Below, piece after piece: positions 31,983 through 41,813 of a stretch of DNA of 64,000 nucleotides. Origin of the DNA: Pseudomonadota bacterium (lineage in GTDB: Bacteria; Pseudomonadota; Alphaproteobacteria; Acetobacterales; Acetobacteraceae); contig JAJZSY010000010.1 of assembly GCA_021849425.1 (NCBI GenBank), positions 1-64,000 of the forward strand. The letters are read 5' to 3'. Under the pieces are notes generated by a model. The model did no database searches. It had not been told where the DNA came from and saw only the letters and a program-made list of their open reading frames with translations. Made by a program: the position numbers and the translations under genes. Positions within the stretch are counted from its first letter, which is position 1, and every line of letters begins with the position of its first letter.

Positions 31983-33812
31983 ATGTCATCTTCGCCCCAT
32001 CTGCCACCGCCCGTTCGCCTTGGCGATTTCACGACCGATCGCGGGATCTTCCGGCTGATCGGGTTCGGCGCCTGCGCCGGCCTGTTCGGCGTCGTCGCCG
32101 GCTGGACTCTGCTGCGCATGATCGGGCTAATCAACGATCTCGTTTACTACGGCGTCTGGTCGACACGGATGCTGGCGCCGGGTGGCGCACAGGCGGGCGG
32201 CCATCCGGGGCTCTGGACGATCCTCGTTCCCGCCGGCGGCGCCGTGCTGATCGGGCTGATGGCCCGCTACGGCTCGGAGAAGATCCGCGGCCACGGCATT
32301 CCCGAGGCGATCGAGGCGATTCTGCTCGGCGGCGCCCGGCTCGACCTGCTTGTGGCGATCCTCAAGCCGATCTCCTCGGCGATCTCGATCGGCACCGGCG
32401 GCCCGTTCGGCGCCGAGGGGCCGATCATCATGACCGGCGGCGCCGCCGCCTCGCTGATGGCGCAGTGCTTCACCCTGACCGACGCCGAGCGCAAGACCTT
32501 GCTCGTCGCCGGCGCCTGCGCGGGCATGACGGCCGTGTTCGGCACCCCGGTCGCGGCCATCCTGCTCGCGGTCGAGCTCCTGCTGTTCGAACTGAAGCCG
32601 CGCAGCATCATCCCGGTCGGCACCGCCTGCATCACCGCCGCGATCCTGCGCCGCTTCTGCATGACGCCGGCGCCGCTGTTTCCTTATGCCGGCGGCGTGA
32701 TCGTCGATCCGCTGCACGCCCTCGGCTGGCTCGGCCTCGGCCTTGCCGCCGGCTTCGGCTCCGCCCTGCTCACCGTGCTCGTCTATGCCGCCGAGGACGG
32801 TTTCAACAAACTCCCGGTCCATTGGATGTGGTGGCCGGCACTGGGCGGCCTCGTCGTCGGCATCGGCGGCATGGCCGACCCCGCGGCGCTCGGCGTCGGC
32901 TACCCCGACATCGCGCGCCTGCTCGCCGGCGCGCTCGCCGGCGGGGCCGCGATCCGTCTCGTCCTGGTCAAGGGCGTGATCTGGTCGGTGGCGCTGGGCT
33001 CGGGCACCTCGGGCGGCGTGCTGGCGCCGCTGCTGATCATTGGCGGCGCGCTCGGCGCGGTCCTCGCCCCCGTCATGCCGCACGCCGCCCCCGGCTTCTG
33101 GGCGGTGCTCGGCATGGCGGCGATGATGGGCGGCACGATGCGCGCCCCACTGACCTCGACGCTGTTCGCCGTCGAACTCACTGGCAATCATCTCATCCTC
33201 CTGCCGGTGCTCACCGCCAGCATGGCCAGCATGGCGGTAACCGTCCTGCTGATGAAACGTTCGATCCTCACCGAGAAGATCGCCCGCCGCGGCCATCACC
33301 TCACCCGCGAATACAGCATCGACCCGCTGGCCGTGACCCGCATCCGCGACATCATGGCAACCAGGGTGGACACGCTGGGCGCCGACCTGCCGGTTGGGGC
33401 GGCGATCGAGCGCTTCCTCTCGCACGCGGCGGCGCACCGCGCCTTTCCGGTGACCGAGCCTGACGGGGTGGTGCTCGGCCTCGTCTCCCGCGCCGACATC
33501 CTCGACTGGATCGGCGACGAGGTGCGGCGCGACCTGCCGTTGCGCGCGATGATCGCCGGACGCAAGGTGGTCACCGCCGCGCCCGACGAGATGGCCGATG
33601 CCATCGCGGTGCGAATGCTCACCCGGAACGCCCCGCGCATTCCCGTGGTCGACACGGATGGCCGCCTCCTCGGCCTCGTCTCCCGCGCCGACCTGCTGCG
33701 CGTCCACCAGCGCGTCATGCTCGCCGAAACCCGTCGCGAACGCTTTTTCTCCTTCCGCCGCCGCGCCGGCGCGAAGGAAGCCGGAAAGCCCGAGCCGCTC
33801 GCCGTGCCATGA
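31983..33812 (+). CDS. CLC-family chloride channel/transporter with tandem CBS domains
   Basis: A 609-residue CLC protein. The membrane part shows the selectivity motifs GTGGPFGAEGPIIMTGGAAASL (the GxEGP motif) and GSGTSGGVLAPLLIIGGALGA (the GxxxP region), plus HGIPEAIEAILLGGARLD. The C-terminus has two CBS domains (residues about 450-580; TRIRDIMATRVDTLGADLPVGAAIERFLSHAAAHRAFPV and LPLRAMIAGRKVVTAAPDEMADAIAVRM), as in many regulated CLCs. It moves chloride, possibly with protons, and may help acid tolerance. I take the ATG at 31983; the one at 31947 would overlap the operator. Regulated by the divergent MarR protein by inference. Confidence 0.9.
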   Translation: MSSSPHLPPPVRLGDFTTDRGIFRLIGFGACAGLFGVVAGWTLLRMIGLINDLVYYGVWSTRMLAPGGAQAGGHPGLWTILVPAGGAVLIGLMARYGSEKIRGHGIPEAIEAILLGGARLDLLVAILKPISSAISIGTGGPFGAEGPIIMTGGAAASLMAQCFTLTDAERKTLLVAGACAGMTAVFGTPVAAILLAVELLLFELKPRSIIPVGTACITAAILRRFCMTPAPLFPYAGGVIVDPLHALGWLGLGLAAGFGSALLTVLVYAAEDGFNKLPVHWMWWPALGGLVVGIGGMADPAALGVGYPDIARLLAGALAGGAAIRLVLVKGVIWSVALGSGTSGGVLAPLLIIGGALGAVLAPVMPHAAPGFWAVLGMAAMMGGTMRAPLTSTLFAVELTGNHLILLPVLTASMASMAVTVLLMKRSILTEKIARRGHHLTREYSIDPLAVTRIRDIMATRVDTLGADLPVGAAIERFLSHAAAHRAFPVTEPDGVVLGLVSRADILDWIGDEVRRDLPLRAMIAGRKVVTAAPDEMADAIAVRMLTRNAPRIPVVDTDGRLLGLVSRADLLRVHQRVMLAETRRERFFSFRRRAGAKEAGKPEPLAVP

Positions 33813-33903
33813 GGCGCACGCCGGATTGGCGCGCCGCCCCCGACCCCGGCATAACGGCGGCGGACCATGAGGCCGGCCCCTCGACTCCGGCGGGAGCAAA
33901 GAC

Positions 33904-35112
33904 ATGCTGATCCTGAACCCCGATCCCGCCCACCGCGCGCCGCTCGACGCCGCCGATGCGGCACTGCTCGGCGCGGACGCGGCCGATGAACTCGCCCGCT
34001 ACCTCGCCCACCGCCCCGATCACCGCCCGACGCCGCTCATCGCCCTGCCTTGCCTCGCAGCCCGGCTCGGCGTCGCGGCCCTCCACCTGAAGGACGAATC
34101 GCCCCGCTTCGGTCTCGGCAGTTTCAAGGCGCTGGGCGGCGCCTATGCCGTGGTCCGCCTCGTGCTGGAGGAAGCCGCCCGCCGCCTCGGCCGCCCCGTC
34201 GGCTACGATGAAATGACCGCGCCGGAGGTCCGCCGCGTCGCCGCCACCATGACCTTCGCCTGCGCGACCGACGGCAATCACGGCCGCTCGGTGGCGCAGG
34301 GCGCGGCGATGCTGGGCGGCCGCTGCGCGATCCTGGTGCATGCGGGCGTCAGCCCGGCGCGGGTGGCGGCGATCGCCGGCCTCGGCGCCGAGATCATCCG
34401 CGTCGACGGCACCTATGACGATTCCGTGGCGGAGGCCGCCCGCCTGACCGCCGCCCGCGGCTGGACGCTCGTCTCCGACACCTCCTGGCCCGGCTACGAG
34501 CGGATTCCCGGCCTCGTCATGCAGGGCTATGTCGCGATGGTGGACGAGGCGCTCGCCGCCATGCCGGCGCCGCCCACCCATGTCTTCGTCCAGGCCGGCG
34601 TCGGCGGCCTCGCCGCCGCGGTCGCCGGCCATCTCGCCGAACGCCTCGGCGCGCGGCGGCCGACGCTGGTCGTCGTCGAGCCCGACCGCGCCGCCTGCGT
34701 GCTGGAGACCGCGCGCGCCGGACGCCCCGTTCGCATCGCCGCCGGCGCGCCGACGGTGATGGCCATGCTCGAATGCTACGAAACCTCGCTGCTCGCCTGG
34801 CGCATCCTCGCCCGCGCCGCCGACGCCTTCATGACGGTGAGCGAGGAGGACGCCGTCGCGGCGATGAACCGCCTCGCCCGGCCCGAGTCCGGCGACGCGG
34901 CGGTGGTGGCCGGCGAAAGCGGCGGTGCCGGTCTCGCCGGCCTGCTCCGCGTCGCCGCCGATGCCGGGGCACGGCAGACGCTCGGCTGCGGCGCGGAGGC
35001 GCGGGTCCTCGTCTTCAACACCGAAGGCGCGACCGACACGGCGCGGTACCGCGACCTCGTTGGCCTCGACCCGGCGCTGGTAGCCGGCGCCGAGTCAGCG
35101 CCGGATCAGTAA
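33904..35112 (+). CDS. dpaL: Diaminopropionate ammonia-lyase
   Basis: A 402-residue PLP enzyme of fold-type II that degrades 2,3-diaminopropionate to pyruvate and ammonia. The PLP-lysine context SPRFGLGSFKALGGAYA at about residue 68 and the family-specific ATDGNHGRSVAQGAAMLG at about residue 121 are clear, as is DTSWPGYERIPGLVMQGY at about residue 195. The C-terminal EGATDTARYRDLVG matches the family. It follows the channel gene by 91 nt. Its 3' end overlaps that of the minus-strand ABC-binding-protein gene by 7 nt, so the two converge. Confidence 0.9.
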   Translation: MLILNPDPAHRAPLDAADAALLGADAADELARYLAHRPDHRPTPLIALPCLAARLGVAALHLKDESPRFGLGSFKALGGAYAVVRLVLEEAARRLGRPVGYDEMTAPEVRRVAATMTFACATDGNHGRSVAQGAAMLGGRCAILVHAGVSPARVAAIAGLGAEIIRVDGTYDDSVAEAARLTAARGWTLVSDTSWPGYERIPGLVMQGYVAMVDEALAAMPAPPTHVFVQAGVGGLAAAVAGHLAERLGARRPTLVVVEPDRAACVLETARAGRPVRIAAGAPTVMAMLECYETSLLAWRILARAADAFMTVSEEDAVAAMNRLARPESGDAAVVAGESGGAGLAGLLRVAADAGARQTLGCGAEARVLVFNTEGATDTARYRDLVGLDPALVAGAESAPDQ

Positions 35113-36098
35113 TAACCCTTCTTGATCAGCGGCTCGATCTTGTCGAGCAGCGCCTTGTCGTCGGTGCCGGCGGCGGTGTTGACGTTCATGCCCTCGAGGT
35201 CGAACCGCTTGGTCAGCACGCACTGCACCACCGGCAGGAAGCCCTGCAGGTAGAGCTGCTGGTTCAGTGTCGCCGCGATATAGCCGCTTTTCACCCCGGC
35301 GATGGTGGTCGGCGCGAGATCGATGCCGCCCACGGTGATCTCCCCAGGCTTCTTGCCGGCCTCCTGCAGCGCCTTCGGAATGAACGAGGTCACCAGCCCC
35401 TGCTGCGTGCCGATCGCCTTGAGCTTCGGATGTCGCTCGATGAAGGCGACGAGGATCGGCACCGACAGCGCGGGGTCGGCGTTGACGGCGTCAGAGATGT
35501 TGAGCTTGAAGACCTTGAGGCCCGCTGCCTTCAGCCCCTTCACCACGCCCTCGGCGGACTGGCCGCGGATGCCCTCGGCGAAGACGCCATAGACCAGCGC
35601 TTCGTCGCCCGGCTTCAGGTGCCCGGCCTTGACCATCGCCGCCGCGGTGGTCTCCCCACCCTGCACAAGAAAGGTGCCGACATAGCCGAATCCGTTGGCC
35701 CGGTATTGCGCCTCCAGCTTGGGCAGCGGCACGTTACCGGCGGTGACCACCATGCCCTGGGCCTCGGCCTTGCTCACCAGCGGGGCGAAGGCGGCATTGC
35801 CCGGATGGCCCATGATCTCGGCGCATTGCGGGCCGGCGGCGATGGCCTGGCGGAACTGCTCGATCATCTTTTCCGGCTGCCAGTTGGAATATTGCGCGAT
35901 CAGCCGCACGCCGAGCGCCTTGGCCGCCGCCTTGGCGCCGAGTTCGCGCGGCAGGGTCGAGGCGTCGCCGGGGCTGCCGCCCATCTGGAAATACATGGTC
36001 AGCCCGGTGCCGAGCTTGTGCGGAGCCGCGGCGGCCGTGCCGCAGACCAGTGCCGCCGCGATGGTGACCGCCGATGCGAAGGACGTCCTGAGTCTCAT
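35106..36098 (-). CDS. Sugar-type ABC transporter periplasmic binding protein
   Basis: A 330-residue type-1 periplasmic binding protein (ribose/xylose group, CUT2). A signal peptide ends GTAAAAP near residue 25. The mature part shows the lobed pattern of the family: LIAQYSNWQPEKMIEQFRQAIAAGPQCAEIMGHPGNAAFAPLVSKAEAQGMVVTAGNVPLP, then GVFAEGIRGQSAEGVVKGLKAAG and GIDLAPTTIAGVKSGYIAATLNQQLYLQGFLPV. It is the last gene of a minus-strand unit ATPase-permease-binding protein. The ligand may be a carbohydrate or a small aromatic; unclear. Confidence 0.85.
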   Translation of the reverse strand: MRLRTSFASAVTIAAALVCGTAAAAPHKLGTGLTMYFQMGGSPGDASTLPRELGAKAAAKALGVRLIAQYSNWQPEKMIEQFRQAIAAGPQCAEIMGHPGNAAFAPLVSKAEAQGMVVTAGNVPLPKLEAQYRANGFGYVGTFLVQGGETTAAAMVKAGHLKPGDEALVYGVFAEGIRGQSAEGVVKGLKAAGLKVFKLNISDAVNADPALSVPILVAFIERHPKLKAIGTQQGLVTSFIPKALQEAGKKPGEITVGGIDLAPTTIAGVKSGYIAATLNQQLYLQGFLPVVQCVLTKRFDLEGMNVNTAAGTDDKALLDKIEPLIKKGYY

Positions 36099-36147
36099 CT
36101 CGTCTCTCCCTGTGTTTGCCTTGAGAGGCCCGTCATACCGGCGGGCT

Positions 36148-37182
36148 TCACTCGCGTTGCATCAGTCTCCGCTGCAGAGCCTTCACCCTCGCCGGGTCGC
36201 CGAGACCGGTGTGCAGCACCACCGCGGCGACGAACACGAGGCCGACGATCACCTCGACCCAGAACCCCGAAACCCCGGTCGCGACGATCCCGGCATCCAG
36301 CATGCCGATGATCATGGCGCCGAAGAAACTGCCGACCACGGTGGCCGATCCGCCGAACACCGAGGAACCGCCGATGAACACGGCGGCGAGCGCCGAGAGC
36401 AGCAGCCCTTGGCCCTGTGTCGAGAAATAGCTGAGATTGGCGACCGTCATCAGGAAGCTCGCGAAGCCGGCGAGCGCGCCCATCAGGGTGAACAGCCTGA
36501 CCCGTTCGCGGACCGTGTTGATTCCGACCACCCGGGCCACCTCGCGCGAGTCGCCGATGAACAGCAGGTGCTCGCCGAAGCGGTGCCGGTTCAGGATCGC
36601 CCAGATCAGCACCGCGACGGCCACCGCCCACAACGCCTCCACCGGCACGCCGAGCAGCGTCCCCGAGAACACCCGCGCGATCACGGTGCCGGTCAGGTCG
36701 TTCAGCGCGTAGGACAGGCCGCCCGAGAGCACGGTCGCGACACCGCTCCAGAAGAACGACGTGCCGATGGTGATGATGATCGAGGGAATCCCGAGTGCGG
36801 CGACCAGCCAGCCATTGATCACCCCCACCAGCGCGCCGCCGCCGAGTGCTGCGGCCAGGCCGAGCCACGGCAGGTGCAGCTTGTCGGCGCAGAACGCGAA
36901 CAGGAAGCCCGACAGCGCGATGACCGCCGGGAACGACAGATCGATCTCCCCGGCCGCGACCACCAGCGTGAGGCCGAGCGAGAGCACCAGCATCGGCGGA
37001 ATCGTGACGAGGAAGGAATTGTAGATCGGCCAGCGGAGGAAAACCTCCGGCGCGAACCCGATATAGACGCCGATCAGCGCGAAGAACACGACGATGATCG
37101 GCACAGCGCCGAGATGCGCGTGCCAGCGCGGGGAGGATTTCGGCGCCGCCGGGCGCCCCGTGCTCACGTCGCTGCCGCTCAT
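36148..37182 (-). CDS. Sugar-type ABC transporter permease (BPD_transp_2 family)
   Basis: A 344-residue integral membrane protein with about ten helices. Family hallmarks are LVVAAGEIDLSFPAVIALSG (the GEIDLS segment), GVINGWLVAALGIPSIIITIGTSFFWSG and AVFIGGSSVFGGSATVVGSFFGAMIIGMLDAGIV. The ATG at 37182 overlaps the stop of the upstream ATPase gene by 4 nt. The binding-protein gene starts 49 nt further on. It forms the channel of an importer. Confidence 0.88.
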   Translation of the reverse strand: MSGSDVSTGRPAAPKSSPRWHAHLGAVPIIVVFFALIGVYIGFAPEVFLRWPIYNSFLVTIPPMLVLSLGLTLVVAAGEIDLSFPAVIALSGFLFAFCADKLHLPWLGLAAALGGGALVGVINGWLVAALGIPSIIITIGTSFFWSGVATVLSGGLSYALNDLTGTVIARVFSGTLLGVPVEALWAVAVAVLIWAILNRHRFGEHLLFIGDSREVARVVGINTVRERVRLFTLMGALAGFASFLMTVANLSYFSTQGQGLLLSALAAVFIGGSSVFGGSATVVGSFFGAMIIGMLDAGIVATGVSGFWVEVIVGLVFVAAVVLHTGLGDPARVKALQRRLMQRE

Positions 37183-38027
37183 GCGTGGCCTCCTGTTGCC
37201 GGCGTGCCGTGCTGCAGGTCGATCAGGAACCGGGTGAGATCCTCGAGGGTCATCTCCCCGGGCCTGATATTCGCGACGATCCGGCCGCGGTCGAGCACCA
37301 CCAGCCGGTCCGCCAGCGCGTGAACATGCGCGAGATTGTGCTCGATATAGATCGCCGCGCGCCCCGAGCGCTTGATGGAGCGAACGAAGTCCAGCACCTT
37401 CTGCACCTCGCTGATGGCGAGTGCGGTGGTCGGCTCGTCGAGGATGATCAAGTCGGAATCGAAATGCATCGCCCGGCCGATCGCAATCCCCTGCCGCTCG
37501 CCGCCCGACAGCTTGGCAACGGTCGAATCCGCGTCGATGCCGACGCCGCGGAACCCGAGCTGGCGCTGCAGGATCTCGTTGGCGATGCGCCGCTGCTCGC
37601 GCACGTTGATGAAGCCGAAGCGGTTGACGATCTGCCGGCCGACGAAGAAGTTCCGCCACAACGGCTGCTTCTCGCCGAGCGATTTCTCCTGATACACCGT
37701 CTCGAATTTCAGCGAATGCGCGCGCCGGACCGAGTAATTATACAGGTCCACCGGCTCGTCGCGAATATAGAGCCGACCCGAACTCGGCCGCACCACGCCT
37801 GTCAGCGCCTTGATCAGCGTGGACTTGCCAGCCCCGTTGTCGCCGATCAGGCCGACAATCTCGTTGCGCCCGATCGCCAGGTCAATATTGTCGAGGGCGC
37901 GAACCTTGCCGAATTCGACACAGAGCTTCTCGGCGCGGACAATGTCGGACCAGTCGCTGTGCAGTGCCGCATGTCCCTCCGGCGTGCCGCCGCGGGACTC
38001 CGCGATCGGATATCCTGGTGAGCCCAT
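37179..38027 (-). CDS. Sugar-type ABC transporter ATPase with a single nucleotide-binding domain
   Basis: A 282-residue ATPase: Walker A GLIGDNGAGKSTLIKAL, signature KLSGGERQGIAIGRAM, Walker B SDLIILDEPTTALAISEVQKVL, and the switch His in IYIEHNLAHVHALADRL. Unlike the RbsA-type ATPase at 45170, it has only one domain, as in FrcA-type importers, so it works as a dimer. The ATG at 38027 is preceded by TGGAAG and starts MGSPGYPI; longer in-frame starts give a basic, unconserved lead. It is the first gene of the unit and divergent from the cupin gene. Confidence 0.87.
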   Translation of the reverse strand: MGSPGYPIAESRGGTPEGHAALHSDWSDIVRAEKLCVEFGKVRALDNIDLAIGRNEIVGLIGDNGAGKSTLIKALTGVVRPSSGRLYIRDEPVDLYNYSVRRAHSLKFETVYQEKSLGEKQPLWRNFFVGRQIVNRFGFINVREQRRIANEILQRQLGFRGVGIDADSTVAKLSGGERQGIAIGRAMHFDSDLIILDEPTTALAISEVQKVLDFVRSIKRSGRAAIYIEHNLAHVHALADRLVVLDRGRIVANIRPGEMTLEDLTRFLIDLQHGTPATGGHA

Positions 38028-38208
38028 CGTTCGGCTTCCATTTTGACGTTTCCTTCCGTTCATTATTGATGAAAGACAGATCGAGTCAATCAATGTATCA
38101 GTCCCCGAGTACAATTTTCCGTGCGCAGGTAAATCGGCTTCGCCGCATCCTCGGCTTGCCCGCGCCGCCGCCGCCTGATTTAACAATCCCAAACAGGGGA
38201 GACCGACC

Positions 38209-38649
38209 ATGAACGACATGCCGCCGGGAATCACGAAGGCCGACGAGGGGATCGACGGTGTGGTCTGGAACGTCCTCGGCCAGACCTACACGCTGAAGCA
38301 GGACTCCGACCCTTCGATGGCCTGGCACGCGATCTTCCCGCCCGGCACCTTCGTCCCCCCGCATGTCCACCCGACGCAGGACGAATTCATCTACATGCTG
38401 GAGGGAAAATTCGATCTCTGGCTCGACGGTCATGACCTCGCGGCCGGCCCCGGCGACCTGATCCGCATGCCGATGAACAAGCCGCACGGCATCTTCAACC
38501 GCTCCGACACCGACGTGAAATGCCTCTTCTGGGTCGCCCCGGCCCGCTCGCTGCGCGCCCTGTTCGAGCGCATCCATAACCTCGCCGACCCCGCCGAGGT
38601 CGTCCGCATCGCCGCCGAGCACGAAGTCCATTTCCTGCCGCCGGGCTGA
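38209..38649 (+). CDS. Cupin-domain protein
   Basis: A 146-residue single cupin with the two metal-site motifs: FPPGTFVPPHVHPTQDEFIYMLEGKFDLWLDG (cupin 1, His-x-His plus Glu) and GDLIRMPMNKPHGIFNRSDTDV (cupin 2). It has no extra domain. AGGGGAGA precedes the ATG by 8 nt. It begins a plus-strand run with a flavin monooxygenase 7 nt downstream. The function could be dioxygenase or isomerase on a small substrate; the sequence does not tell. Confidence 0.82.
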   Translation: MNDMPPGITKADEGIDGVVWNVLGQTYTLKQDSDPSMAWHAIFPPGTFVPPHVHPTQDEFIYMLEGKFDLWLDGHDLAAGPGDLIRMPMNKPHGIFNRSDTDVKCLFWVAPARSLRALFERIHNLADPAEVVRIAAEHEVHFLPPG

Positions 38650-38656
38650 GCCCGCC

Positions 38657-39904
38657 ATGCGCGTGCTCATCGCCGGCGGCGGCATCGGCGGGCTCACCCT
38701 CGCTCTCATGCTGCACCGACGTGGCATCGAGTGCCTCATGCTGGAGGCCGCGCCGGAAATCCGCCCGCTCGGCGTCGGCATCAATATCCTGCCGCACGCC
38801 GTCCGCGAACTCGCCTCCCTCGGCCTGCTGCCCGCGCTCGACGAAATCGGCCTGCGCACCCGCGCGCTCTCCTACCTCAACCATCGCGGCCAGGTGATCT
38901 GGACCGAGACGCGCGGCCTGCACGCCGGCCACGACGCGCCGCAATTCTCCATCCATCGCGGCCGGCTGCAGCACATGCTCTGGCGCGCCGCGCGCGAGCG
39001 CCTGGGGGAGGAGGCCCTGCGCCCGGATGCGCGGGTCGTCGCCGCCACCGAGGCGGACGACGCGGTGCGGGTCACGCTCGCCAGCGCCGCCGGTGCTCGC
39101 GAGACGATCGCGGGCGACGCGCTGATCGGCGCCGACGGCATCCATTCCACCCTGCGCCCGCTGCTGCTCGGCGCCGACCCGCCGATGCGCTGGAACGGCA
39201 TCCAGATGTGGCGCGGCGCGCTCGACTGGCCGGCCTTCGGCAGCGGCGACGAAATGATCATCGCCGGCAACGCCACCGCCAAGCTCGTCTTCTACCCGAT
39301 CGGCCGGCCCGCCGCCGACACCAGCACGCGGCTGACCAACTGGGTGGTCTATGCCCGCACCGGCGCCGAGGGCATGCCGCCGCCCGCGCGCGAAAGCTGG
39401 TCGCGCCGCGGCACATGGGAAGAATTCGCCCCGCTGGTCGCTGGCTTCGCGCTGCCCTTCGTCGATATCGAGCGCCTCGCCCGCGAAACGCGCGAAATCT
39501 TCCTCTACCCGATGTGCGACCGCGATCCGCTGGAGCGCTGGACGCGCGGGCGCATCACTTTGCTCGGCGACGCCGCGCACGCGATGTATCCGGTCGGCTC
39601 GAACGGCGCTTCACAAGCGATCCTCGACGCCCGCTGCCTCGCCGACCGTCTGGCCGAAAGCGCCGACACCCCCGCCGCACTCGCCGCCTACGAGGCCGAG
39701 CGCCGCCCCGCGACCGCCGCCGTCGTGCGCTCGAACCGCGTCGGCGGCCCCGAGCGCGTCATCGACCTCGTCGCCGCCCGCGCCCCCGACGGCTTCGCCC
39801 GCATCGACGAGGTCGCCCGCCCCGACGAGCTGGAGGCCATCGTCCGCGGCTACGCGACCCTCGCCGGCTTCGCGGCGCCGCAACCTGCGAGCGGCGCGCC
39901 ATGA
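38657..39904 (+). CDS. FAD-dependent aromatic monooxygenase (PhzS-like, class A)
   Basis: A 415-residue flavin monooxygenase with the GxGxxG motif VLIAGGGIGGLTLALML (residues 3-19), the DG motif DALIGADGIHSTLR around residue 158 and the GD motif RITLLGDAAHAMYPVGSNGASQAI around residue 300. The segment PLGVGINILPHAVRELASLGLLPALDEIG resembles PhzS-like hydroxylases of phenazine and salicylate type. It is expected to hydroxylate an aromatic acid using NAD(P)H. It overlaps the following hydrolase gene by 4 nt (ATGA). Together with the cupin and arylformamidase-like hydrolase it suggests an aromatic-compound pathway, not identified. Confidence 0.82.
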   Translation: MRVLIAGGGIGGLTLALMLHRRGIECLMLEAAPEIRPLGVGINILPHAVRELASLGLLPALDEIGLRTRALSYLNHRGQVIWTETRGLHAGHDAPQFSIHRGRLQHMLWRAARERLGEEALRPDARVVAATEADDAVRVTLASAAGARETIAGDALIGADGIHSTLRPLLLGADPPMRWNGIQMWRGALDWPAFGSGDEMIIAGNATAKLVFYPIGRPAADTSTRLTNWVVYARTGAEGMPPPARESWSRRGTWEEFAPLVAGFALPFVDIERLARETREIFLYPMCDRDPLERWTRGRITLLGDAAHAMYPVGSNGASQAILDARCLADRLAESADTPAALAAYEAERRPATAAVVRSNRVGGPERVIDLVAARAPDGFARIDEVARPDELEAIVRGYATLAGFAAPQPASGAP

Positions 39905-40719
39905 CCGGCCCGTCCGACCCCGTCTTCCAGTATCTCGCCGGGCAGATGCGCCCCGGCCATCCGGCGCTGATCGAGGCCTTCCTGCGCGAGGGCGACGCCG
40001 CCATCGCCGCCCGCGCGCCGCGGCTCGACATCCCCTACGGCCCGCATGAGCGCGAACGCTTCGACCTCTTCGCCGCCCCCGGTGCCGCGGCGACCCTGCT
40101 CTACCTGCACGCCGGCTACTGGCAGGGGCGTGACAAGGCGCAGTTCCGCTTCCTCGCGCCGCCCTTCGTCGATGCCGGGTTCAACGTGGCACTGGCGAAC
40201 TACCCGCTCTGCCCCGATGCCAGCCTCGCCGCGCTGACCGCCTCGGTGCGCCGCGCCATCCCCGCCGTCCTGAACGCCGCCGGCGGCACCGGCGGCCTCG
40301 TCGCCATCGGCCATTCCGCCGGCGCCCATCTCGCCGCCGAACTCGCGCTGACCGACTGGGACGGGCCCAGCCCGGTTACCGCCATCATCGGCCTCAGCGG
40401 CGTGTATGATCTCGACCCGCTGCGCGCGACACCGCTGAACGACAGGCTCGGGCTCGACGCCGAAGCCGCCCGCGCCGCCTCGCCGGTGCATCGCGTGAAG
40501 CCGCACATGCCGCCGGCGATCTTCGCCGTCGGCGGCGACGAAACCCCCGCCTTCCGGGCGCAGACCGGCGCGATGCACGCGGCCTGGCGCGCCGCCGGCA
40601 ACATCGCGCACGAGATCGTCGTTCCCGGTGCCGATCATTTTTCTCTCCTGCGCCACCTGGCCGATCCCGCCTCATCGCTCTTCGCCGCCATCGCCCCGCT
40701 CGCTGCCCCGCGCGCTTGA
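39901..40719 (+). CDS. Alpha/beta hydrolase (arylformamidase-like)
   Basis: A 272-residue hydrolase. The oxyanion segment [17 protein letters not shown] (HGxW-like HAGYW) and the nucleophile elbow [15 protein letters not shown] (GHSAG) are typical of kynurenine-formamidase-like and carboxylesterase-like enzymes. An acidic residue in [14 protein letters not shown] and the His in [13 protein letters not shown] complete a likely Ser-Asp-His triad. The 4-nt overlap with the monooxygenase gene argues that both act on the same pathway. The substrate is not known. Confidence 0.78.
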   Translation: MTGPSDPVFQYLAGQMRPGHPALIEAFLREGDAAIAARAPRLDIPYGPHERERFDLFAAPGAAATLLYLHAGYWQGRDKAQFRFLAPPFVDAGFNVALANYPLCPDASLAALTASVRRAIPAVLNAAGGTGGLVAIGHSAGAHLAAELALTDWDGPSPVTAIIGLSGVYDLDPLRATPLNDRLGLDAEAARAASPVHRVKPHMPPAIFAVGGDETPAFRAQTGAMHAAWRAAGNIAHEIVVPGADHFSLLRHLADPASSLFAAIAPLAAPRA

Positions 40720-40835
40720 TTCGCGCGCCTGACCGGCGCGACGCTCATCCATCCCCGCCGCGCAATGATGGAGATCAATGCGCCGTCCGCCGCCCCCTGT
40801 CGTCTTTCGGGCCGCACACTTTCGGGGAATGTCCA

Positions 40836-41603
40836 ATGATGAGAGCCGATCTCCTGGCCGAGGCGCCACCCGCCGATGACGGCCGCGCGCCGTGGTCGCA
40901 CGCCGAATTCGAGGCGAAGCTGCGCGAGGCCGGCAGCGCCTACCACATCCACCATCCGTTCAACGTTATGCTCAACACCGGCAAGGCGACGCCGGAGCAG
41001 ATCCGCATGTGGGTCGCCAACCGCTTCTATTACCAGATCGCGATCCCGGTGAAGGACGCGGCGATCCTCTCCAACTGCCCCGACCGCGAGATCCGCCGCG
41101 GCTGGATCCGCCGCCTCCTCGACCATGACGGATTCGACTACGAACTGCCCGACGGCACCCATCTGCGCGACGAGGGCGGCATCGAGGCCTGGCTCCGCCT
41201 CGGCATCGCCGCCGGCCTCCCGCGCGAGGAGATGCTCGACCTGCGCCACCTCCTGCCCGGCGTGCGCTTCGCGGTCGACGCCTATGTCAATTTCGCCCGC
41301 CTCGCGCCCTGGCAGGAGGCCGTCTGCTCCTCGCTGACCGAGCTTTTCGCGCCCGACATCCACCGCCAGCGCCTCGCCACCTGGCCCGGCCACTATCCCT
41401 GGATCGAGAGCGAGGGCCTCGACTATTTCCGCAACCGCACCAGCCAGGCCCCGCGCGACGTCGTCCACGGCCTGCGGATCACGCTCGCCCATTTCGCGAC
41501 GCGGCCGATGCAGGAGCGCGCCCTGCAGATCCTCAAGTTCAAGCTGGATATTCTGTGGACGATGAACGACGCGATGGGACGGCACTACGGCGTGAACGCG
41601 TGA
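40836..41603 (+). CDS. pqqC: Pyrroloquinoline-quinone synthase PqqC
   Basis: A 255-residue protein of the PqqC family, the cofactor-free oxidase catalysing the last step of PQQ synthesis. The hallmarks are [94 protein letters not shown] and [16 protein letters not shown]. The start at 40836 has GGGGAA 7 nt upstream. pqqA, B, D and E are not adjacent, which is unusual, and no quinoprotein dehydrogenase is nearby. It lies 116 nt after the hydrolase gene and may share its transcript. Confidence 0.93.
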   Translation: MMRADLLAEAPPADDGRAPWSHAEFEAKLREAGSAYHIHHPFNVMLNTGKATPEQIRMWVANRFYYQIAIPVKDAAILSNCPDREIRRGWIRRLLDHDGFDYELPDGTHLRDEGGIEAWLRLGIAAGLPREEMLDLRHLLPGVRFAVDAYVNFARLAPWQEAVCSSLTELFAPDIHRQRLATWPGHYPWIESEGLDYFRNRTSQAPRDVVHGLRITLAHFATRPMQERALQILKFKLDILWTMNDAMGRHYGVNA

Positions 41604-41813
41604 GCCAGCCGCACGGCGCCGTCACCGGGGAGCGATGCCGCAAGGCTGGTTGCGTCGGTGGGAACCGGAATCTGTCGCGCATTATGAACTTTCACGCGCA
41701 AATCAATAATTGAACGGAAAAATTAAATGAGTATAAGGAATTGATCATTTTTGGTCCGGGCTTTCAAATTTCTTTGTGCAAGGCGCTGCACGAGACGCGG
41801 GGACGGAGAGGCT

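Noticed and set aside
31547-33463. Long plus-strand frame (638 codons) through the MarR and CLC region
   Set aside because: Arg/Ala-rich shadow of the CLC gene in another frame, crossing the operator and both real genes.
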